Assembly (NCBI GenBank): GCA_002691725.1
Contig: NZIT01000019.1
Span: forward strand, 1 to 20,305
Source of the DNA: SAR116 cluster bacterium
Lineage (GTDB): Bacteria; Pseudomonadota; Alphaproteobacteria; Puniceispirillales; UBA1172
DNA length: 20,305 nucleotides
Direction of reading: 5' to 3'
Positions 14,641 to 20,305 of this stretch are shown in pieces (position 1 is the first letter of the stretch; each line of letters starts with the position of its first letter). Position numbers and translations under genes: made by a program. The notes under the pieces are model-generated. The model had not been told where the DNA came from, searched no databases, and saw only the letters and a program-made list of their open reading frames with translations.

Positions 14641-17280
14641 ATGTCCTCTCTCGATGCTTCTCAAGAGGTGATCCGCAGATCGGATTATCTGGCACCAGAT
14701 TGTCGGGTCGATAATGTCGATCTCACGGTTTCTATTTTTGAAGATTACACCAAAGTCACAGGCGTATTTACGGTCTCGCCTGTCACGAAAAAAGGTGGAA
14801 AAATTACGTTTTACGGTGGTGAGCCATTACAATTTGAAGCCATGGATATTAATGGGGAAACGTATCTTCCCAATAAAGACGACCTTGCCAGAGGGCATAT
14901 TCATCTTGCCCTGAAGAAGCCGACAGTCGTCACCATTAGCGCCCGTATTCATCCTGATCAGAACACCGCCCTTGAAGGGCTTTATCAGTCAAATGGAATG
15001 TATTGCACGCAATGTGAGTCTGAGGGCTTTCGACGTATTATCTGGTATCCCGATCATCCTGATATTCTGTCTGTGTTCACGACACGGATTGAAGCGGATG
15101 CCAAGACGCTTCCGGTGCTGTTATCAAACGGCAACTTAATTGATCAAGGGACGCTGGATAACGGCCGCCATTTTGCGGTTTGGCATGATCCGCACCCAAA
15201 GCCAAGCTATCTCTTTGCCATGGTTGCTGGTGATCTCGAAATGGTCGAAGATCACTTCACGACAAGTGATGGCCGTGACGTTGTTTTGCGGATTTTTGTT
15301 GAGCATGGCAATGCCCATTTATGCGATCATGCGATGGCAAGCCTGAAAGCCTCGATGAAATGGGATGAAGATGTCTTTGGGCTGAATTATGATCTCGATA
15401 TCTTTATGATTGTGGCGGTCAGCCATTTCAATATGGGCGCCATGGAAAATAAAGGGCTGAACATATTTAACGCTAAATATGTGCTGGCTGATAAACAAAC
15501 CGCCACCGATGATGATTTGAACTTAGTTGAAGGCATCATTGCCCATGAATATTTTCATAACTGGACGGGTAATCGCATCACTTGCCGGGATTGGTTTCAG
15601 CTGACCTTGAAAGAAGGTTTAACGGTCTATCGTGATCAAGAGTTTACCGCCGACATGCATTCAAGAGGCGTCAAACGGATTAATGACGTTGCCTTGATGA
15701 AAGCCGTTCAATTCCCCGAAGATGCTGGTCCGACCGCGCATCCGATCCGTCCTGAAACATATAGAGAAATCAATAACTTTTACACCCCCACCGTTTATGA
15801 AAAAGGGGCAGAAGTTATTCGCATGATGGAACATCTGCTTGGCAAAGCGGCTTTCATGCGTGGGATTGACCGCTATATCACCGATAATGACGGTAAGGCC
15901 GCCACTTGTGAGGATTTTGTGTCAGCGATGGAAACGGCTAGTCAGGTTGATCTTAGCCATTTCAAACGCTGGTATGAGCAGGCTGGCACGCCAATCCTGG
16001 AGGTGAAGAAAACCTATGATGAGGAGAAGCAAACATTAACGCTTGTCTTTAAGCAGTCCTATCAAGATAACCCAGCCCTTAATACCCATCATGATTTGAT
16101 GATCCCTGTTCGGCTTGGCCTGATTACTGAAGATGGGGCGGCTTTACCCGTCATATGCGACAACGCTAATGGTCACCAAAATGATGATGATCAAGATCGG
16201 GTTATCACCATTGCTGATAAAGCCGTGTCGATAACCCTGCATCAGGTGCCAAGGGGCGCGGTGCCATCGCTTTTGCGCGGGTTTTCTGCGCCTGTTGCCC
16301 TAAAAACTGATCATAGCGAAGCCGAATTATTGACGTTGTTGAAATATGATCAGGATAGTTATGGCAGATGGGATGCCGGCCAGCAGTTAATGAGCAATGT
16401 TATTCTGGATATGGTGAAAGCAGATTATGATCTGAAATCGATTAAGCAAAAAATTCATACTCTGGCGGATTCTGTTAGGCAGATCATTCTTGATCAGGCA
16501 TGTGATCCGGCGGTTAAGGCTGAATTGCTAAAAGTCCCGTCGCAACAAGTTATTGAGTCTATGCTTGCTGTTGCTGATCCTGTTAATGTCTGGAAAGCGC
16601 GCCGCAAGTTAGTCAAAAACCTGTTTGTTGTGCTGGCTGATAGCATTGATCCGATTATTGCTGATTATATTAACCGATCTGATGCCCTATCGGCGCAGGA
16701 AAGGCGATTGCTAAATATTCTGATGAATATGAAAATTCTTACGCATGATCCGCAGGCTTGCCAGCAAGCGATAGCCTTGTCCCGTTCTGAGAATATGACG
16801 CTATCTATGGCAGGGCTTCACGCGCTCAATCAAACCGATGCCGATGAAAGAAAGATAGCATTAGATGAGTTTGAAAATAAATGGTCGCATCACCCATTGG
16901 TCATGGAAAAATGGTTTGCACTTCAATCGTCTTGCCCATTTATTTCAACCCCTGAATATTGTGAAATGCTGATGAAACACCAAGCTTTTGATATCAATAA
17001 TCCTAACAAATTGCGCTCAGTGCTATCCGTTTTTGCCAATGTGAATACCAGAATGTTCCATGCTGATGATGGATCAGGATATAAGTTTATTGTCCGCCAT
17101 ATTGCTGATATTGATACGCGCAATCCACAGATTGCGGCCAGAATGGTTCTGCCATTAACCCGCTTTGGACGCTATGACGACAGCCGTCAGGCATTAATGA
17201 AAGGCGCGTTGACACGTCTGAAAACAGCAAAAAATCTATCTCCCGACTTATCAGAAGTTGTAGATAAAACAATTAGTTAA
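14641..17280 (+). CDS. pepN: Aminopeptidase N (M1 family)
   Basis: This 879-residue zinc metallopeptidase removes N-terminal residues from peptides in the cytoplasm. The exopeptidase motif GAMEN lies at 266-270. The zinc site is H302-E303-YF-H306, with the third ligand E325 after 18 residues (LTLKEG). Domain order follows E. coli PepN: an N-terminal beta domain, the thermolysin-like catalytic domain, a small beta domain and a helical C-terminal domain. Length is normal. No signal peptide is seen. The start follows the gcrA stop by 2 bp, so translation may be coupled. It converges on the helicase gene with only 9 bp between stops and no visible terminator. Confidence 0.97.
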   Translation: MSSLDASQEVIRRSDYLAPDCRVDNVDLTVSIFEDYTKVTGVFTVSPVTKKGGKITFYGGEPLQFEAMDINGETYLPNKDDLARGHIHLALKKPTVVTISARIHPDQNTALEGLYQSNGMYCTQCESEGFRRIIWYPDHPDILSVFTTRIEADAKTLPVLLSNGNLIDQGTLDNGRHFAVWHDPHPKPSYLFAMVAGDLEMVEDHFTTSDGRDVVLRIFVEHGNAHLCDHAMASLKASMKWDEDVFGLNYDLDIFMIVAVSHFNMGAMENKGLNIFNAKYVLADKQTATDDDLNLVEGIIAHEYFHNWTGNRITCRDWFQLTLKEGLTVYRDQEFTADMHSRGVKRINDVALMKAVQFPEDAGPTAHPIRPETYREINNFYTPTVYEKGAEVIRMMEHLLGKAAFMRGIDRYITDNDGKAATCEDFVSAMETASQVDLSHFKRWYEQAGTPILEVKKTYDEEKQTLTLVFKQSYQDNPALNTHHDLMIPVRLGLITEDGAALPVICDNANGHQNDDDQDRVITIADKAVSITLHQVPRGAVPSLLRGFSAPVALKTDHSEAELLTLLKYDQDSYGRWDAGQQLMSNVILDMVKADYDLKSIKQKIHTLADSVRQIILDQACDPAVKAELLKVPSQQVIESMLAVADPVNVWKARRKLVKNLFVVLADSIDPIIADYINRSDALSAQERRLLNILMNMKILTHDPQACQQAIALSRSENMTLSMAGLHALNQTDADERKIALDEFENKWSHHPLVMEKWFALQSSCPFISTPEYCEMLMKHQAFDINNPNKLRSVLSVFANVNTRMFHADDGSGYKFIVRHIADIDTRNPQIAARMVLPLTRFGRYDDSRQALMKGALTRLKTAKNLSPDLSEVVDKTIS

Positions 17281-17289
17281 AAGTCAATA

Positions 17290-18609
17290 TTATGCTGAAT
17301 TTTGAAGCAAAAATGCAGGCGTATGTTCAGTATCTTTGAAACTGCTGCCGCTGCAATCTGGTGGCGCGTCACGTTCACCTTCATAACGGTTAGGCTTGCG
17401 GCGTGAACTTGACTTTGACTTTTTCTTTACCGCATTAATGTCTTTATCTGCCACCGGCTCAGATGCTGTTGACGATGATTTTTCAGGCGTCCCAACATCA
17501 ATTGAAGGGATTGACTTGCCGATCAGTTTTTCAATCGCGCTAATCGCTGATTTATCATCTTCATTAGCAACCAGGCTAAATGCTCTGCCGCTTTTGCCAG
17601 CACGTCCAGTTCTGCCGATACGATGGATATAATCCTCAGGATTTGATGGGACGTCAAAATTAAAGACATGCGATAAGCCGGCGATATCAATGCCGCGAGC
17701 AGCAACATCACTTGCGACAAGTAATCTCACTTCATTATTCTTAAAGCGTCTTAGCGCCTCATTTCGGGCGCTCTGCGTCATATCACCATGCATACATTCG
17801 GCGTCCATCCCATTCTTTTCAAGTGCGGTTTTGACATTAGCAATATCGCGCTTACGGTTGCAGAAGATGAACGCATTGGCGACGTTTTCGGCGGTGATGA
17901 GCTGGCGGAGAGTATCATGCTTTTTGCGTGGTGTTGTCTGGCATGTAAATTGTTCGACGGTTTCTGCTGTCGATGATTCTGGTGAGATTTCAATAATCTT
18001 GGGATTGATAACAAAGTTTTCAGAAATCTTATAAATGGTTTTATTCAGGGTCGCTGAAAAGAACAGCGTTTGCCTGATTTTAGGCAATAATTTGGTAATT
18101 TTTTCAACATCCGGGATAAAGCCCATATCCAGCATGCGATCAGCCTCATCAATGACAAGGATTTTGACATCACGCAACAACACTTTGCCGCGTTCAAGAT
18201 GATCGAGCAGGCGGCCAGGTGTGGCAATAAGCACGTCAACACCGCGATCAAGCAAGGCATCTTGTTCGCTGAAGCTAACCCCGCCGATGAGCAAGGCTTT
18301 GGTCAGGGTATGGTTTTGTGAAAATTGATCAAAGCTTTCTGATACTTGTGCCGCCAGCTCTCGCGTTGGCGTTAAGATCAATGACCGGGGAAGCCTGGCT
18401 TTGGCGCGTCCTGCATCCAAAATATCAATCATGGGTAAAGTGAAAGAAGCGGTTTTGCCAGTACCTGTCTGCGCCGAGCCTAAAACATCACGCCCCATTA
18501 AGATAATCGGGATAGATTTTTCTTGAATGGGGGTAGGGGTTTCATATCCACACGCCTGTATGGATGTAAGCAAAGTCTCACTAAGACCAAGATCAGCAAA
18601 AGATGTCAT
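17290..18609 (-). CDS. rhlE: DEAD-box ATP-dependent RNA helicase, RhlE type
   Basis: This 439-residue RNA helicase has all family motifs: Q motif around F4 to Q29, motif I AQTGTGKT (46-53), Ia PTRELAAQ (81-88), Ib TPGR (130-133), II DEAD (154-157), III SAT (185-187), V ARGID (304-308) and VI HRIGRTGRAG (329-338). The ending is a low-complexity tail with a basic KKKSKSSSRRKPNR segment that may hold RNA, closing with an unrelated-looking 25 residues. RhlE-type helicases act in ribosome assembly and RNA turnover, often in the cold. The N-terminus (SFADLGLSETLL) is typical of RhlE rather than CsdA or SrmB. A good promoter lies about 70 bp upstream. Confidence 0.93.
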   Translation of the reverse strand: MTSFADLGLSETLLTSIQACGYETPTPIQEKSIPIILMGRDVLGSAQTGTGKTASFTLPMIDILDAGRAKARLPRSLILTPTRELAAQVSESFDQFSQNHTLTKALLIGGVSFSEQDALLDRGVDVLIATPGRLLDHLERGKVLLRDVKILVIDEADRMLDMGFIPDVEKITKLLPKIRQTLFFSATLNKTIYKISENFVINPKIIEISPESSTAETVEQFTCQTTPRKKHDTLRQLITAENVANAFIFCNRKRDIANVKTALEKNGMDAECMHGDMTQSARNEALRRFKNNEVRLLVASDVAARGIDIAGLSHVFNFDVPSNPEDYIHRIGRTGRAGKSGRAFSLVANEDDKSAISAIEKLIGKSIPSIDVGTPEKSSSTASEPVADKDINAVKKKSKSSSRRKPNRYEGERDAPPDCSGSSFKDTEHTPAFLLQNSA

Positions 18610-18680
18610 GAGAAGCCTGAATCGATTTCAATTATTATAGTGACGAAGATTAAAATTAACATCATCAGAATTTAATAAAT

Positions 18681-18709
18681 CTTATACCTAAAACCTGTCA
18701 AAAGGTCAA
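18681..18709 (-). promoter_or_regulatory. Sigma-70 promoter of the helicase gene
   Basis: Read on the minus strand, TTGACC (18709-18704) and TATAAG (18686-18681) are 17 bases apart; each matches consensus at five of six positions. Transcription would start near 18674 and give a leader of about 65 nt. Confidence 0.6.
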
Positions 18710-18714
18710 GTTTG

Positions 18715-18743
18715 TTGCGAGTTTTCACGATAATGGATATAAA
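18715..18743 (+). promoter_or_regulatory. Promoter of the hydrolase gene, predicted leaderless
   Basis: TTGCGA (18715-18720) and TATAAA (18738-18743) are 17 bases apart. The expected transcription start, near 18750, coincides with the ATG at 18749. No Shine-Dalgarno sequence precedes that ATG. Confidence 0.5.
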
Positions 18744-18748
18744 TCCTT

Positions 18749-19465
18749 ATGGATATAACTTTAGTATTTATTCCCTGCCATATGGGGTCAGCCACGGTAT
18801 TCAAGGAACAGATAGCGCATTTGGAAACGCGCTATCCTGTCCATGTCGCTGATACATTTTCACATGACACCATTCAAGGCATGGCAGAGGCGGCATTGAG
18901 CCATGTCTCAGGCCAGATCATTCCTATTGGATTATCCATGGGTGGATATGTTTCTATGGAAATGGCGCATCTGGCGCCGCAGCGTCTCTCTGGCTTGGTT
19001 ATCATGGATAGTAATCCCTATGCGGAGAGTGAGCATAGGCGGAAGCAACGCCTGGCTGAGTATAATTTAATTCATCGTGGGCGCTATGCCGGAATAACAC
19101 GGGCAGGGGTCAAGCAAATGATTTCTGCGGATAATTTCAAAAACGCTAACCTGGTTGAGCAGATCATGGTTATGATAAAACAAGCTGGCCAAGCGATATA
19201 CGAAGCCCAGATGAAAGCCATTATTAGTCGCCAGGATTATATGGCAACGCTGGAAAACTTATTATGTCCGTCTCTCATTCTATATGGAAGTGAGGATAGC
19301 GTGACGCCACCAAAATGGCATCATGATATGGCATCTGTCATCCCACAAGCTGATCTGATTGAGATACCAAATGCTGGCCATATGATCACTATGGAAGCCC
19401 CTGATCAGGTCACGGCGCATCTAAGCCAGTTTTTAGACAGCATTAAATATCAAGCGTCACCATGA
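18749..19465 (+). CDS. Alpha/beta-fold hydrolase
   Basis: This 238-residue protein has a typical alpha/beta-hydrolase triad: nucleophile S63 in GLSMGG, acid D183 in LYGSEDSVTPP and base H211 in NAGHMITME. The oxyanion strand-loop is LVFIPCHMG near residues 5-13. A small helical cap at about 95-165 lies between the core halves. The substrate cannot be named; relatives include esterases and C-C bond hydrolases. It is divergent from the helicase gene, with 139 bp between starts. Its last 23 bases overlap the end of parE on the other strand. Confidence 0.9.
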   Translation: MDITLVFIPCHMGSATVFKEQIAHLETRYPVHVADTFSHDTIQGMAEAALSHVSGQIIPIGLSMGGYVSMEMAHLAPQRLSGLVIMDSNPYAESEHRRKQRLAEYNLIHRGRYAGITRAGVKQMISADNFKNANLVEQIMVMIKQAGQAIYEAQMKAIISRQDYMATLENLLCPSLILYGSEDSVTPPKWHHDMASVIPQADLIEIPNAGHMITMEAPDQVTAHLSQFLDSIKYQASP

Positions 19466-20305
19466 CAGACGGGGCGTTATCGCGAATATAATGAAAGCGT
19501 TTTTCGGCTTTACGCCCCATTAATGTATCAACTAGCCCATCCACACGCCGCCGATCATCAGCATCCGCGCCTTGACGTGTTGGCAGGCTGACTTGCAATA
19601 ATCGTCTGGTTTCAGGTGCCATAGTGGTCTGTTTAAGCTGACTGGGCGGCATTTCCCCCAAGCCTTTGAAGCGGCTAACCTCAACCTTGCCGCGTTTATT
19701 GAAACCCTGTTCAATAATCTCCTCGCGCTGGGCATCATCAAGCGCATAACGGACATCATCGCCTTGTGCCAGACGATATAGTGGCGGTTGCGCTAGGTAG
19801 AGATGACCTTTTTCGATCAGTTCGGGCATCTGCTGATAGAAATAGGTCATTAGCAAAGCCGCAATATGAGCGCCATCAACATCCGCATCAGTCATAATAA
19901 TGATACGATCATAGCGTAATTGATCTAATGAAAAGGATTTCCCCGGCTGCACGCCAAGGGCTAGGGCGAGATCCGATAATTCCTGATTTTGATTAGTTTT
20001 ATCATCGCTGGCAGAGGCCACATTCAATATTTTTCCGCGCAATGGAAGAACTGCCTGAGTGCGACGATTGCGCGCCTGTTTCGCTGATCCACCAGCGGAG
20101 TCACCCTCAACAATAAATATCTCTGTTTCCTCACTTCCCGAAGCGCTGCAATCAGCTAGCTTGCCGGGTAAGCGGAGGCGCTTTGTGGCGGATTTTCTGG
20201 CAACATCGCGGTCACGCCGTTTGCGCTTGCGGTCTTCCATGCGCTGAATTGCCGCCTCTAACAAAAAACCTGCTCTGTCTTTATCGGCTGCAAGCCACGT
20301 CTCAA
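19443..20305 (-). CDS. parE: DNA topoisomerase IV subunit B, C-terminal part, partial
   Basis: About 287 residues of the C-terminal half are present; the open frame continues off the right edge, reading ETWLAADKDRAGFLLEAAIQ before the part shown next. This is the TOPRIM and tail region: EIFIVEGDSAGGSAKQARN holds the catalytic glutamate, PLRGKILNV follows, and TDADVDGAHI holds the metal-binding DxD. ParE, rather than GyrB, is favoured by LPGKLADCS, SAKQARNRRTQAVLPLRGKI and the ending FHYIRDNA. The ATPase domain is outside the window. Topoisomerase IV unlinks daughter chromosomes together with ParC. The apparent TTG at 20264 is internal, not the start. Confidence 0.93.
   Translation of the reverse strand, partial: ETWLAADKDRAGFLLEAAIQRMEDRKRKRRDRDVARKSATKRLRLPGKLADCSASGSEETEIFIVEGDSAGGSAKQARNRRTQAVLPLRGKILNVASASDDKTNQNQELSDLALALGVQPGKSFSLDQLRYDRIIIMTDADVDGAHIAALLMTYFYQQMPELIEKGHLYLAQPPLYRLAQGDDVRYALDDAQREEIIEQGFNKRGKVEVSRFKGLGEMPPSQLKQTTMAPETRRLLQVSLPTRQGADADDRRRVDGLVDTLMGRKAEKRFHYIRDNAPSVMVTLDI

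Overview
The window is a stretch of alphaproteobacterial core chromosome (GC in the mid-40s percent by eye). Four things point to the class: a GcrA cell-cycle regulator, a single-cysteine DksA of the alphaproteobacterial type, a run of cckA-like kinase, recA, alaS and icd, and direct-repeat SOS boxes (GAAC-N7-GAAN) in front of recA. A marine SAR116/Puniceispirillales-like lineage would fit, but that is a guess from composition and gene content. No mobile element, rRNA, tRNA or CRISPR array was found.

Left part (1-3765): the start of an OmpR/CtrA-like response regulator runs off the left edge on the minus strand. A 463-bp AT-rich spacer without a gene follows, then dksA, a short CckA-like histidine kinase that needs a frameshift to be read whole, and recA behind an SOS-type promoter. 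Middle-left (3766-8396): alaS converges on icd, with an 11-bp inverted repeat between them. Upstream of icd lies a LOG-family phosphoribohydrolase gene, separated from it by a 14-bp tandem-repeat array.

Middle (8469-14100): a membrane-anchored LysM protein, a CDP-alcohol phosphatidyltransferase and msrB lie in one direction and end against pxpA. pxpA is divergent from pxpB-pxpC, and the three together encode 5-oxoprolinase. pxpBC continues into an AroE-family dehydrogenase that lacks the usual shikimate-binding serines. A 13-bp tandem repeat array begins at the aroE-like stop codon.

Right part (14219-20305): gcrA and pepN are tightly coupled. A RhlE-type DEAD-box helicase converges on pepN. 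An alpha/beta hydrolase with a probably leaderless promoter follows, its 3' end overlapping that of parE, which runs off the right edge.

Most of the window is housekeeping. The items most worth a second look are the frameshifted, sensor-less CckA-like kinase at the cckA-recA locus, the AroE-like enzyme attached to the oxoprolinase genes, the two unrelated intergenic minisatellites, and the paired SOS boxes over the recA promoter. I found no convincing undescribed multi-gene system.
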